A stretch of DNA of 64,000 nucleotides from Pseudomonas sp. PSE14 (lineage in GTDB: Bacteria > Pseudomonadota > Gammaproteobacteria > Pseudomonadales > Pseudomonadaceae): contig NZ_CP115669.1 of NCBI RefSeq assembly GCF_029203285.1, positions 1,364,001 to 1,428,000 of the forward strand, given 5' to 3'. The position numbers were made by a program, and so were the translations under genes. Within the stretch, counting starts at the first letter, position 1. The number at the start of each line of letters is the position of its first letter. The notes beneath the pieces were generated by a model. The model made no database searches. It had not been told where the DNA came from and worked only from the letters and a program-made list of their open reading frames with translations. Positions 34,444 to 43,954 of this stretch are shown piece by piece.

Positions 34444-36201
34444 TCAGAGAGCCGGAGCGTCGTCGGCGCGGTAGACTTCGCGACCTTCGAACAGGGTGTG
34501 CAGCACGCGGGCTTCGGCCAGTTGCTCGTCGGGCACGGTGAACACGTCACGGTCGAGCACGACCATGTCGGCCTGCTTGCCGGGGGCGAGGGTGCCGATC
34601 TGCTTGTCCAGACCGATGGTCTGCGCGGCATTGCGGGTATAGGCGTAGAACATGGTTTCGCGGTCGACGCGCTGCTCGGGGATGAGCACGCCCAGCTCGC
34701 CCTTGCGGGTGACGGCCTGGTAGATGGCCTTCATCGGGTCCGGGGTGGACACCGGCCAGTCGCTGGCGCCGGCGATTTCGGCGCCGTTGTCCAGCAGGGA
34801 CTTGGCCGGATACATGCCGCGGTAGGCGTCATCGGCGATGTAAGGCTTCACCAGGTCGACGGTGTAGGGTTCGGCGGCGGCCCAGTCCAGTTGCATCGAG
34901 GCGATCACGCCCAGTTGCTTGAAGCGCGGGTAGTCCTGCGGGGTGACCAGTTGCAGGTGGGTGATCGAGTGGGCGATGCCGCTCTGGCGGTCCTTGCGCG
35001 CCTGCTCGATGCCGTTGAGCGATTCGCGCACCGCGCGGTCGCCGATGGCGTGGATGTGCACCAGCCAGCCACGGGCATCGGCGGCGCTGACCAGCTCGCC
35101 GAAATGCTTCGGATCGATCAGCAGCTCGCCGGGCTTGTGGCTGTTCTTGTAGTCCTCCAGCAGTGCGGCGGACTGTGCCGGGAATTCGATCACGCCATCG
35201 GCGAACACCTTGATGCCCGGCAGCGTCAGGTTGGGCACGCCCTGGAATTGCTCGCGGACCTTTTCGATCACGTCCAGATCGGCCGGGCTGCTCTTCGGAT
35301 TGACCACCTGCAGCGCGGCGACGTGGGCAGTGAGCTGGCCGTTGCGAGACAGGTTGCGGTACACCGGCAGTACGCCAACGCTCTTCTCGGTGGGCTTGAT
35401 ATTGAACACCGCCTCGCCCGGGCTGCCGTTGGCGGCCGGGTCCATCCAGGCGGTGATGCCGAAGCTGTTGTTGTACTTCACCGCGGCCAGGCCCGCGCGG
35501 TCCATGGTCTTGGCGTCGGCGGCCGGCATGGCGGCGGCGACCAGGTCGAAGCCAGAGTCGACGACGAAACCGGTGGGGTTGAAGTTCTTGTCGTGGGCGA
35601 TGTTCTGCTGTTCCAGCTTGCTCAGGCCGCGCAGGCGCTTGGCGTCGAGGCCGGCGCGCTTGAGCATCGCGGCGTTGGCCCAGGCGGTGTGGTGGTCGCT
35701 GCCGGCCAGCACCACCGGCACCTTGGCCCACTCGCCGTGGTTCAGGCGCTTGGCCAGGCCGTCGGCCTGGGACCAGTAGCTGGAGTGCATGCCGTTCATC
35801 ACCACGATGTCGCCGACCCGCGCCTTGCCGCTGTCGCGGTCCTGCTCCAGGCGCTTCATGAAGGCGTCGAGGTCCATCTGCTCGTCCACCAGGCTGGCGG
35901 AGATCAGCTCCAGGCCGCCGAAGACGGAGTGCGAGTGGCTGTCGACGAAGCCCGGCATCAGAACCTTGCCGCCCAGGTCGACGACCTTGCTCCCGGCATC
36001 GCCCAGGGCGCGGATTTCATCGTTGGAGCCCACTTTCAGCACCTTGCCGTCTGCTACCGCGACGGCCTGCTGCAGCGCCTGGCCGGGTTCGGCGGTGAAG
36101 ACCTTGCCGTTGAGCAGGATCAGGTCTGCGTTCTGTGCCTGTGCTTCCAAAGTACTGAGCGCGATCGCTACTGCCAGTGCGCCTTTGAGCCACGTGTGCA
36201 T
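34444..36201 (-). CDS. Secreted YtcJ-type amidohydrolase
   Basis: 585 residues with a signal peptide (MHTWLKGALAVAIALSTLEAQAQ), so probably periplasmic. Amidohydrolase-3 hallmarks: the metal motif GFVDSHSHSVFGG, PAQSAALLEDY, VHIHAIGDRAVRESLNGIE, ASDWPVSTPDP and the C-terminal GTLAPGKQADMVVLDRDVF. Relatives hydrolyse N-substituted formamides or acylated amines. Divergent from a LysR gene 114 bp away, its likely regulator, and followed by the porin. Confidence 0.9.
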   Translation of the reverse strand: MHTWLKGALAVAIALSTLEAQAQNADLILLNGKVFTAEPGQALQQAVAVADGKVLKVGSNDEIRALGDAGSKVVDLGGKVLMPGFVDSHSHSVFGGLELISASLVDEQMDLDAFMKRLEQDRDSGKARVGDIVVMNGMHSSYWSQADGLAKRLNHGEWAKVPVVLAGSDHHTAWANAAMLKRAGLDAKRLRGLSKLEQQNIAHDKNFNPTGFVVDSGFDLVAAAMPAADAKTMDRAGLAAVKYNNSFGITAWMDPAANGSPGEAVFNIKPTEKSVGVLPVYRNLSRNGQLTAHVAALQVVNPKSSPADLDVIEKVREQFQGVPNLTLPGIKVFADGVIEFPAQSAALLEDYKNSHKPGELLIDPKHFGELVSAADARGWLVHIHAIGDRAVRESLNGIEQARKDRQSGIAHSITHLQLVTPQDYPRFKQLGVIASMQLDWAAAEPYTVDLVKPYIADDAYRGMYPAKSLLDNGAEIAGASDWPVSTPDPMKAIYQAVTRKGELGVLIPEQRVDRETMFYAYTRNAAQTIGLDKQIGTLAPGKQADMVVLDRDVFTVPDEQLAEARVLHTLFEGREVYRADDAPAL

Positions 36202-36315
36202 GAGGTTACCTTGTGTGCCGGTTGATTTTTATTGGTCTGCGCAAGAGGCTATCGAGGCGGCCGACGGCTCGAAAGGCGTCATCGCTCATAACACTTGTGA
36301 ATGTTTGGAACGAAT

Positions 36316-37224
36316 ATGGACAAGTTCAGCAGCCTCGAGATGTTCGTCGCCAGTGCCGAAACCGGTAGTTTCAGCCGCGCCGCCGAGCGCCTGGGCAAGA
36401 CCCCGTCGGCGGTGACCAAGACCATCGGCCTGCTCGAAAGCGAGCTGGGCGCGCGGCTGTTCGAGCGCACCACGCGCAGCATGTCGCTGACCGAAGCCGG
36501 CCAGCTCTACCTGGACGGCGCCCGCGAAGTGCTGGAACGCATGCGCGAGACCACCGAGGAGATCGCCCAGTTGCATCACAGCCTGCGCGGTGTGCTGCGT
36601 ATCACCGCGCCGCTGGTGTTCGGCCCGGCCTTCCTCGACCAGGCCTGCGCGGACTTCCTCGCCCTGCATCCGGATGTGCGCCTGCAGGTGGACCTCTCCG
36701 ACAGCTACCTCGACCTGCTCGACGGCCGCTACGACCTGGCGCTGCGCATGGGCAACAGCGACCTGCCGGGGCTGATCGCCCAGCCCCTGGCCGGCAGCCG
36801 CCTGGTGGTCTGCGCGAGTCCCGCCTACCTGGCGCAGCGCGGCACGCCGCGGCACCCGCGCGAGGTGATCGAGCACGACTGCCTGATCTACCGCCATCCG
36901 GCGCTGGAAGAGCGCTGGTGGTTCGACCTGGGCGAGGAGCGCTATTCGACGCCGCGCCACGGACGCCTGAGCAGCGACAACCAGGCGGTGCTGCTGGCGG
37001 CTTGCCTGACAGGCCACGGCCTGCTGCCGTGCCCGCGCTGGAGCGTACTGGAGCACCTGCGCTCCGGGCGGCTGGTCACGGTGCTGGATGAGTTCTACTT
37101 CGAGCCGGACACCTTCGGCGCACAGATTCTCGCGGTGTACCCGAGCAACCGCCGGGCCACGCGCAAGATCCACGCCTTCATCGAGCACCTGCGCGAGGCG
37201 CTGAAGCTCAACGGCATCCTCTGA
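36316..37224 (+). CDS. LysR-family regulator
   Basis: 302 residues from ATG 36316 (an ATG at 36301 would add five). Winged helix-turn-helix SLEMFVASAETGSFSRAAERLGKTPSAVTKTIGLLESELG; effector domain of the CrgA/DmlR-like group (LRGVLRITAPLVFGPAFLDQA; LDGRYDLALRMGNSDLPGLI). Probably controls the divergent amidohydrolase-porin pair. Convergent with the LysE gene (5-bp gap). Confidence 0.9.
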   Translation: MDKFSSLEMFVASAETGSFSRAAERLGKTPSAVTKTIGLLESELGARLFERTTRSMSLTEAGQLYLDGAREVLERMRETTEEIAQLHHSLRGVLRITAPLVFGPAFLDQACADFLALHPDVRLQVDLSDSYLDLLDGRYDLALRMGNSDLPGLIAQPLAGSRLVVCASPAYLAQRGTPRHPREVIEHDCLIYRHPALEERWWFDLGEERYSTPRHGRLSSDNQAVLLAACLTGHGLLPCPRWSVLEHLRSGRLVTVLDEFYFEPDTFGAQILAVYPSNRRATRKIHAFIEHLREALKLNGIL

Positions 37225-37229
37225 GCCGC

Positions 37230-37838
37230 TCAGAGCAGCGCGCCGGCCCAGGCCGAGACCAGCAGCAGGATCGCCATCAGCTGGTTCAGCCGCTGCATCT
37301 GCCGGGGCGTGAGCAGGCGCTGGCTGCCGATGCCGAGGCTGGCCCAGACCGTCATGCAGGGCAGCGACACGAGGAAGAACAGCAGCGACAGCAATTGCAC
37401 GCGATCCAGGCGATCGGTGCCGTGGCCGGCGTACACGCTGACCACCGCCAGCGCCATCATCCAGGTCTTGGGATTGACCAGTTGCAACGCGGCGGCGCCG
37501 ACCAGGCCCAGCCGCGCGGCATCGGCGCCCTGTTCCAGGCGGACCGGCGGGCTGCGGAAGATCTGCCAGGCCAGCCAGCTCAGCCAGAGCACCCCGACCG
37601 CGCTCATGGCCTGCTGCACGCCGGGCAGCCGCCCCAGCGCCTCGCCCAGGCCGCTGCCCACCGCCAGCACCAGTGCAGCGGCGGCACCGCAACCGCCGAG
37701 GATGATCGGCAGCGCCGCGCCCCAGCCGAAGCGCGCGCTGTTGCTGAACACCAGCAGATTGGTCGGGCCGGGGGTGATGGAGGAGACGAAGGCGAAAAGC
37801 AGGAAGGGCAGCCATTGGCTGATCTGCGCGAGGGTCAT
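37230..37838 (-). CDS. LysE/RhtB-family amino acid exporter
   Basis: 202 residues, six helices. LysE signature at the N-terminus: WLPFLLFAFVSSITPGPTNLLVFSNSARFG, with ALQLVNPKTWMMALAVVSVYAG in the middle. Exports amino acids or their derivatives. The AraC gene beside it (53 bp upstream, same strand) may regulate it. Confidence 0.92.
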   Translation of the reverse strand: MTLAQISQWLPFLLFAFVSSITPGPTNLLVFSNSARFGWGAALPIILGGCGAAAALVLAVGSGLGEALGRLPGVQQAMSAVGVLWLSWLAWQIFRSPPVRLEQGADAARLGLVGAAALQLVNPKTWMMALAVVSVYAGHGTDRLDRVQLLSLLFFLVSLPCMTVWASLGIGSQRLLTPRQMQRLNQLMAILLLVSAWAGALL

Positions 37839-37891
37839 GGCGAGGGCTCCGCTGAGTCGGTGGGAGCCTCATCTTCGCCAGGGGGCTGGGC

Positions 37892-38728
37892 TCAGTCTGG
37901 AAGCTTTGAGCAGCGCTTGCGGTAGTAGGCCGGCGTCACTCCGTAGGCACGGCGGAACCAGCGGCCCAGGTGGCTCTGGTCGGCGAAGCCGAGATCGGCG
38001 GCGACTTCCGCCGGTGCTATGCCGCGCCCGAGCAACTGGCGTGCGCGGGCGAGACGCAGCTGGATCAGGTAGGCATGCGGCGGCAGGCCGAAGGCCTGCT
38101 TGAAGGCGCGGGTCAGGCGGAAGCGGTCGCAGCCGCTGGCGCGGGCCAGGTCGTCGAGGCCGATGTCGGTGGTCAGGTTGGCGTGCAGGAAGTCCCGCGC
38201 GCGCTGCGCCACCAGCGGCAGGTGCGCCTGTGTGGTGCCGCGCTGGCGCCAGTGCAGGTGGCGGGTCATGCCGTCGAGCAGGTCGTCGATGGCGCTCTGC
38301 CGGACGATCTTCAAATCATGGCTGTGCACCGCCTGGAAGGCGTTGTCGATGCGCCGCGCGAGCTGCGGGTCGTCGATCAGCAGCTCGGGTACGGCCAACT
38401 GGCAATTGCCCGGCGCTTCTTCGAACAGCGTGGCGATCTCCCGCTCCAGCCAGGGCGCGTCGAGATACAGGGTGCGGTAGGTGAAGCCACCCTCGGTGGG
38501 CGCATCGCCGTCATGGATGTCGCCGGGTTCGAGGAAGAACACCTTGCCGGTGGTGCTGATATGGCGCTGGTTGCGGCTGCGGAACTGCTGCACGCCGGAC
38601 TCGGTGAAGCCGATCAGGTAGCTTTCGTGCCAGTGCGGGTCGTAGGCGTGGCCCTTGAAGTGCGCGCGCAGGCTCTGGATGCCGGTGTCGGCATCCTGCA
38701 GCAGGTCGATCCAGTTGTCCTTGTGCAT
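37892..38728 (-). CDS. AraC-family regulator
   Basis: 278 residues from ATG 38728. Cupin-like N-terminal domain (HWHESYLIGFTESGVQQFRSRN, FFLEPGDIHDGDAP) and C-terminal double helix-turn-helix (IGLDDLARASGCDRFRLTRAFKQAFG; PAEVAADLGFADQSHLGRWFRRAYGVTPAYYRK). AraC regulators of this layout commonly control a neighbouring LysE exporter, which fits the gene downstream. A long upstream frame exists but is non-coding in character. Confidence 0.9.
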   Translation of the reverse strand: MHKDNWIDLLQDADTGIQSLRAHFKGHAYDPHWHESYLIGFTESGVQQFRSRNQRHISTTGKVFFLEPGDIHDGDAPTEGGFTYRTLYLDAPWLEREIATLFEEAPGNCQLAVPELLIDDPQLARRIDNAFQAVHSHDLKIVRQSAIDDLLDGMTRHLHWRQRGTTQAHLPLVAQRARDFLHANLTTDIGLDDLARASGCDRFRLTRAFKQAFGLPPHAYLIQLRLARARQLLGRGIAPAEVAADLGFADQSHLGRWFRRAYGVTPAYYRKRCSKLPD

Positions 38729-38924
38729 GGGCCATTCTCGCCTCGCTTGCCCGGTTGGCCAGCATAGCGCGCCCAAATGCCCTGTCTGGAAGATTCGTGC
38801 AGCCGCCGATCGGGCTGCCGTCTGGGAGGTTCTTGATCCTGCACAGGAGCGGCGTAGCGTGACCGGTGTATCGTGCGTCGGGCGACTCGCAGCGACAGAC
38901 TGCCAGCGCCAGAGGAGCCGTGTC

Positions 38925-40310
38925 ATGCCCGAATCGATGAGTTTCAACCGCGCGCTGGTGGAAAAGTACGACCGCCCCGGCCCGCGCTATACGTCCTATC
39001 CCACCGCGCCGCAGTTCCATGGCGCCTTCGCCGCCGACGACTATCGCGCCGCCGCCCGGCGCAGCAACGAGGCGCCGTCCAAGCCGCTCTCGGTGTACAT
39101 CCACATCCCGTTCTGCCAGAGCCTCTGCTACTACTGCGCCTGCAACAAGATCATCACCCGGAAGACCCACCGCGCCGTCGAATACCTCGATTACCTCAAG
39201 CGCGAGATCGCCCTGCAGGCGGCACTGTTCGATACGTCGCGCAAGCTGACCCAGTTGCACCTGGGCGGCGGCACGCCGACCTACCTGACCAGCGAGCAAC
39301 TGGGCGAGCTGATGGACAGCCTGCGCGAGCACTTCAACCTGGACGAAAGCGATGCCCACGAGTTCTCCATTGAAGTCGACCCGCGCACCATCAGCCGCGA
39401 ACGCATCGCCGAACTGCGCGCCCAGGGCTTCAACCGCCTGAGCTTCGGCGTGCAGGACTTCGACGAAAAGGTCCAGGCCGCGGTCAACCGCGTGCAGAGC
39501 GAGCAGCAGGTCTTCGACCTCGTCCAGGCCGCCCGCGAGGCGAACTTCAAGTCGGTTTCGGTGGACCTGATCTACGGCCTGCCGTTGCAGACGGTGGAGA
39601 GCTTCGACACCACACTGGCCAAGATCATTGCCCTGCGCCCCGACCGCATCGCCGCCTACAGCTACGCCCACCTGCCCGAGCGGGTACGCGCGCAACGGCT
39701 GATCCGCCGCGAGGACATGCCGCCGCCCGAGCGCAAGCTGGAACTGCTGGAACTGACCATCCGCCGGCTGACGGAGGCGGGCTACGCCTACATCGGCATG
39801 GACCACTTCGCGCTGCCCGACGACGAACTGACCGTGGCCCGCGCCAATGGCACGCTGCAACGCAACTTCCAGGGCTACTCGACCCACGCCGATTGCGACC
39901 TGATCGCGCTGGGCGTGTCCTCGATCAGCAAGGTCGGCGATACCTACGGGCAGAACGTGAAGGAGCTGTCCCAGTACTACGCGCGCATCAACGAGGGCCT
40001 GCTGCCGGTGCACAAGGGCTACCGGCTGACCGACGACGACCGCCTGCGTCGCGAGGTGATCGGTGCGCTGATGTGCCATGGTCGCGTGGATTACGCACCG
40101 CTGGAGGCGCGTCACGGCATTCGATTCAAGGAGTACTTCGGCGATTCGCTGCGCCAGTTGCAGGAGCAGGTCGGCGACGGGCTGGTGGCGTTGCATGACG
40201 ATGCGCTGGTGCTGCTGCCCCAGGGGCAACTGATGATGCGCAGCGTGGCGATGGCCTTCGATGCCTACCTGGGCGGTGGGCAGCAGGAGCGCTTTTCGCG
40301 CACCATCTGA
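38925..40310 (+). CDS. hemN: Oxygen-independent coproporphyrinogen III oxidase
   Basis: 461 residues. Radical-SAM cluster motif at Cys64, Cys68 and Cys71 (HIPFCQSLCYYCAC), with a fourth cysteine at 73 as in HemN, plus GGGTPTYLT and NRLSFGVQDF. Decarboxylates two propionate side chains of coproporphyrinogen III to give protoporphyrinogen IX without O2; used in anaerobic haem synthesis. In pseudomonads its genes are usually Anr-controlled, but no clear TTGAT-N4-ATCAA site was found upstream. Start ATG 38925. A terminator follows. Confidence 0.95.
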   Translation: MPESMSFNRALVEKYDRPGPRYTSYPTAPQFHGAFAADDYRAAARRSNEAPSKPLSVYIHIPFCQSLCYYCACNKIITRKTHRAVEYLDYLKREIALQAALFDTSRKLTQLHLGGGTPTYLTSEQLGELMDSLREHFNLDESDAHEFSIEVDPRTISRERIAELRAQGFNRLSFGVQDFDEKVQAAVNRVQSEQQVFDLVQAAREANFKSVSVDLIYGLPLQTVESFDTTLAKIIALRPDRIAAYSYAHLPERVRAQRLIRREDMPPPERKLELLELTIRRLTEAGYAYIGMDHFALPDDELTVARANGTLQRNFQGYSTHADCDLIALGVSSISKVGDTYGQNVKELSQYYARINEGLLPVHKGYRLTDDDRLRREVIGALMCHGRVDYAPLEARHGIRFKEYFGDSLRQLQEQVGDGLVALHDDALVLLPQGQLMMRSVAMAFDAYLGGGQQERFSRTI

Positions 40311-40319
40311 AGCGGGACG

Positions 40320-40357
40320 GGCCCCGGCAACCGGTACAGGTTGCCGGGGCTTTTTTC
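40320..40357 (+). terminator. Intrinsic terminator after hemN
   Basis: GCCCCGGCAACC-GGTACA-GGTTGCCGGGGC stem followed by six T. It ends 10 bp before the convergent glutamate-synthase-like gene. Confidence 0.93.
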
Positions 40358-40366
40358 AGGGTGGCG

Positions 40367-41971
40367 TCAGCCGGCGGCCGCTTCGAAGCTGTCGCTGCGC
40401 GCCATGCGCCAGATGCGCTCGTAGAACTCGCCCTCGATATTGCCCGAGAGCAGTTCGCCGGGTTTCAGGAAGTAGTGCAGGTGCGAGAACAGGCGGATCT
40501 CGGTGGCCGAGACGCGGCGCACCAGGTGCTTGGCTTCCAGCTGCGAGGGATGCTGCAGGCCGGCGGCGGCGATCATTTCGGCCAGGCCCTTGAGGGTGTT
40601 GTGGTGGAAGTTGAGCACTCGCTCGGCCTTGTCCGGCACCACCAGGGCGCGCTGGCGCAGCGGGTCTTGGGTGGCCACGCCAGTCGGGCACTTGTTGGTG
40701 TGGCAGCTCTGCGACTGGATGCAGCCGATGGCGAACATGAAGCCGCGCGCCGAGTTGGCCCAGTCGGCGCCCATGGCCAGTACACTGGCGATGTCGAAGG
40801 CGCTGACGATCTTGCCGCTGGCGCCGATGCGGATCTTGTCGCGCAGGCCCAGGCCGACCAGGGTGTTGTGCACGAACAGCAGGCCTTCGCGCATCGGCAG
40901 GCCCATGTGGTCGGTGAACTCCAGCGGTGCCGCGCCGGTGCCGCCTTCCTTGCCGTCGACCACGATGAAGTCGGGGAGGATGCCGGTCTCGTGCATGGCC
41001 TTGGCGATGCCCATGAACTCCCATGGATGGCCGATGCACAGCTTGAAGCCCACCGGTTTTCCGCCGGAGAGCTCACGCAGTTTGACGATGAAGTCGAGCA
41101 GTTCCTTGGGTGTGCTGAAGGCGCTGTGGGAGGAGGGCGAAATGCAGTCCTGGCCCATGGGCACGCCACGGGTGGAGGCGATTTCCGGGGTCACCTTGTG
41201 CTTGGGCAGGATGCCACCGTGGCCGGGCTTGGCGCCCTGGCTTAGCTTGATTTCGATCATCTTCACCTGCGGGTCGACCGCCTGCCTGGCGAAGCGCTCC
41301 GGGTCGAAATGGCCGTCCGGGGTGCGGCAGCCGAAGTAGCCGCTGCCCAGTTCCCAGGTCAGGTCGCCGCCGTATTCGCGGTGGTAGGGGCTGATGCTGC
41401 CTTCGCCGGTGTCGTGGATGAAGTTGCCCATCTTCGCGCCCTTGTTCAGCGCGCGGATGGCGTTGGCGCTGAGGGAGCCGAAGCTCATCGCCGAGATGTT
41501 GAACACCGAGATGGAGTAGGGCTGCTTGCACTCCGGCCCGCCGACGTCGACGCGGAAGGTGCGGGGGTCGGACACCGGCAGCGGGCGGATGGAGTGGGCG
41601 ATGAATTCGAAGCCCGACTGGTAGACGTCGATCAGGGTGCCGAAGGGTTTGTCGGCGCTCTCGTTCTTCGCCCGCGAGTACACCAGCGCACGCTGGGCGC
41701 GGGAGAAGGGCAGGGCGTCGTTGTCGCCTTCGAGCAGGTACTGGCGGATTTCCGGGCGGATGCCTTCCACCAGGTAGCGGATGTTGCCCAGGATCGGGTA
41801 GTTGCGCCGCACGGCGTGGCGCTCCTGAGTGAGGTCGAGTACCCCAAGGAGGCTCAGGGCGAAGGTGAGCAGGGTCAGCGGCCAGACATCGCCGAGAAAC
41901 GGCAGGCTGAACAGGGTGAACAGGACACACGCGGCAAAGAAGGCATAACGGCTTAGGAGCGACAGGTTCAT
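40367..41971 (-). CDS. FMN-binding glutamate synthase family protein
   Basis: 534 residues. Two N-terminal membrane helices (about 6-45) precede a GltB-type FMN barrel: PYSISVFNISAMSFGSLSANAIRALNKGA, DTGEGSISPYHREYGGDLTWELG, IEIKLSQGAKPGHGGILP, and the cysteine cluster CIQSQSCHTNKCPTG. It lacks the glutamine amidotransferase domain of true glutamate synthase, so it cannot make glutamate from glutamine alone. Such standalone proteins are common; their substrate is unsettled. Start 41971 has GGAG upstream. Confidence 0.9.
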   Translation of the reverse strand: MNLSLLSRYAFFAACVLFTLFSLPFLGDVWPLTLLTFALSLLGVLDLTQERHAVRRNYPILGNIRYLVEGIRPEIRQYLLEGDNDALPFSRAQRALVYSRAKNESADKPFGTLIDVYQSGFEFIAHSIRPLPVSDPRTFRVDVGGPECKQPYSISVFNISAMSFGSLSANAIRALNKGAKMGNFIHDTGEGSISPYHREYGGDLTWELGSGYFGCRTPDGHFDPERFARQAVDPQVKMIEIKLSQGAKPGHGGILPKHKVTPEIASTRGVPMGQDCISPSSHSAFSTPKELLDFIVKLRELSGGKPVGFKLCIGHPWEFMGIAKAMHETGILPDFIVVDGKEGGTGAAPLEFTDHMGLPMREGLLFVHNTLVGLGLRDKIRIGASGKIVSAFDIASVLAMGADWANSARGFMFAIGCIQSQSCHTNKCPTGVATQDPLRQRALVVPDKAERVLNFHHNTLKGLAEMIAAAGLQHPSQLEAKHLVRRVSATEIRLFSHLHYFLKPGELLSGNIEGEFYERIWRMARSDSFEAAAG

Positions 41972-42215
41972 GGAATCTCCAGTCGTCGGGCTGAACACGG
42001 TAAGGGTGAGTCGAAAGGACCGCTAGAGCATGGCATTCGTTGCAGGAATGCGCCTGGCCGAAGGTCAATGCGGCGTACTTTCGGAAGATTTCTAGTGTTG
42101 GCGGAGCGACGTTAGTCCGAAGGCGGGAAAAAAGAAAGCTAGCTAACGATTTTCTCTGGGGGTGAGAAAGGTTGTCTCGGGCGGTGCAATAAATGGGGGC
42201 AGGGTGCGTGCTCTT

Positions 42216-42241
42216 CGTAGGAGCGAGCTTGCTCGCGAACC
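42216..42241. repeat. REP unit
   Basis: Single TCGTAGGAGCGAGCTTGCTCGCGAAC palindrome, between the glutamate-synthase-like gene's 5' region and the end of the serine deaminase gene. The intervening ~240 bp shows no gene. Confidence 0.8.
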
Positions 42242-42254
42242 GCGCCCTACCCAA

Positions 42255-43634
42255 CTAACAGGCGATCACATTCACTGCCAGCCCGCCTTTCGAGGTCTCC
42301 TTGTACTTGTCCATCATGTCGCGCCCCGTGTCGCGCAGGGTGTCGATGGCCTTGTCCAGGCTGACCAGGTGCTGGCCGTCGCCACGCAGCGCCAGTTGGG
42401 CGGCGTTGATGGCCTTGAGCGAGGCCATGGCGTTGCGCTCGATACAGGGCACCTGCACCAGCCCGGCCACCGGGTCGCAGGTCAGCCCGAGGTTGTGCTC
42501 CAGGCCGATCTCGGCGGCGTTCTCCACCTGTTCCAGGCTGCCGCCGAGGACTTCCGCCAGGCCGCCGGCGGCCATGGCGCAGGCCGAGCCCACTTCGCCC
42601 TGGCAGCCCACTTCAGCGCCGGAGATCGAGGCGTTGAGTTTGCACAGGATGCCGATGGCAGCGGCGGTGAGCAGGTAGCGTTCGATGGCGTCCGCGTTGG
42701 CCTGGCCGTCGTAGCGGGCGTAGTAGTGCAGCACCGCCGGGACGATGCCGGCGGCGCCATTGGTGGGGGCGGTCACCACCCGTCCACCGGCGGCATTCTC
42801 CTCGTTCACTGCCAACGCCCAGAGGTCCACCCAGTCCATGGCACCGAGAGTGCTGGCGATCAGATTGCCGCTGTCGGCTTCGTTCAGCCGGCGGAAGAGC
42901 ATGGGCGCACGGCGGCGCACCTTGAGTCCGCCGGGCAGGGTGCCTTCGGTTTCCAGCCCGCGGCGCACGCAGGCCTGCATTTCCTCCCAGATATGCGCAA
43001 GGCCGGCGTGGATTTCCGCCGCGCTGCGCACGGCGAGCTCATTGGCCCACATCAGGTCGCTGATGCGCGTGAAGCCTTGTTGGTGGCACAGGCGCAGCAG
43101 TTCCTCGGCGCTGTGGAAGGGGTAGGGCATGGGGCTGTCGGGCAGGGCGCGGTCGGTGTTGAAGTCGGCCTGGTCGACCACGAAACCACCGCCCACCGAA
43201 TAGCAGATGCGCTCGGCCAGCAGCTCGCCATTGGCCGCCAGCGCCCGCAGGTGCAGACCGTTGGGGTGGGCGGGCAGGCTGTCGTCGTGGAAGACCAGAT
43301 GTTGCGCCGGGTCGAAGTCGATTTCCTGAAGGCCGCCCAGGCGCAGGCGATGGCGCAACAGGATGTCGTCCACCTGTGGCGCCAGCGCGGCCGGGTCGGC
43401 TTCCGCCGGGTCGATGCCGAGCAGGCCGATCAGGCAGGCGCGGTCAGTGGCGTGGCCCTTGCCTGTGGCACTGAGGGAACCGTAGAGATGCACCTCGACC
43501 GACGCTACCCGGTCCAGCAGGCCGTCCGCCCGCAGGCGGTCGACGAACTCGCGGATGGCGCGCATCGGCCCCACGGTGTGGGAGCTGGAGGGCCCGACGC
43601 CGGGCTTGAACATGTCGAAAACGCTGAGGCTCAT
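42255..43634 (-). CDS. L-serine ammonia-lyase
   Basis: 459 residues. Deaminates L-serine to pyruvate and ammonia with an oxygen-sensitive [4Fe-4S] cluster. Beta domain: [30 protein letters not shown]; cluster and catalytic region: [23 protein letters not shown] and the C-terminal [20 protein letters not shown]. Single-chain SdaA/SdaB type. A strong ribosome site (GGAGGA) precedes ATG 43634. Could be either sdaA or sdaB of Pseudomonas; not resolved. Confidence 0.95.
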   Translation of the reverse strand: MSLSVFDMFKPGVGPSSSHTVGPMRAIREFVDRLRADGLLDRVASVEVHLYGSLSATGKGHATDRACLIGLLGIDPAEADPAALAPQVDDILLRHRLRLGGLQEIDFDPAQHLVFHDDSLPAHPNGLHLRALAANGELLAERICYSVGGGFVVDQADFNTDRALPDSPMPYPFHSAEELLRLCHQQGFTRISDLMWANELAVRSAAEIHAGLAHIWEEMQACVRRGLETEGTLPGGLKVRRRAPMLFRRLNEADSGNLIASTLGAMDWVDLWALAVNEENAAGGRVVTAPTNGAAGIVPAVLHYYARYDGQANADAIERYLLTAAAIGILCKLNASISGAEVGCQGEVGSACAMAAGGLAEVLGGSLEQVENAAEIGLEHNLGLTCDPVAGLVQVPCIERNAMASLKAINAAQLALRGDGQHLVSLDKAIDTLRDTGRDMMDKYKETSKGGLAVNVIAC

Positions 43635-43708
43635 GGGGAATTCCTCCTGTCCTCAAGCATGGACCCGCAATGGCGCCGATGCTCACCGACCGCTCGACGG
43701 CTGGCCGT

Positions 43709-43795
43709 TCTTGCAGGAGCGAGCCTGCTCGCGAAACGCATGGCAGGGGAGGTGCCGGTAAATTCTGTTCGCGAGCAAGCTCGCTCCTACAGTGA
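43709..43795. repeat. REP pair
   Basis: GCAGGAGCGAGCCTGCTCGCGAA facing TTCGCGAGCAAGCTCGCTCC, separated by ~35 bp. Upstream of the serine deaminase gene. A further REP unit follows at 43807-43834 (GTAGGAGCGGACCTTGTCCGCGA) and a degenerate one at about 43862-43903. Confidence 0.85.
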
Positions 43796-43954
43796 GGGCT
43801 CGGCTCTCGTAGGAGCGGACCTTGTCCGCGATCCGGCCGGAAGGCTGGTGGTCGGGGATTGCACCGCTATCGCGGTGATCGCGGAGAAGCTCCTCTCCTA
43901 CGGGAGCAGAAGCAGCTCGGAGCACGGCAGTTTGCTTTTGCTCTTGTGGACTTC

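Noticed and set aside
33370..36225. 951-residue plus-strand ORF opposite the porin and amidohydrolase
   Set aside because: Runs antisense through two recognisable genes and the gap between them; no domain signal.
38860..38924. Anr box upstream of hemN
   Set aside because: TTGATCCTGCACAG was considered but lacks the ATCAA half-site; no acceptable match found.
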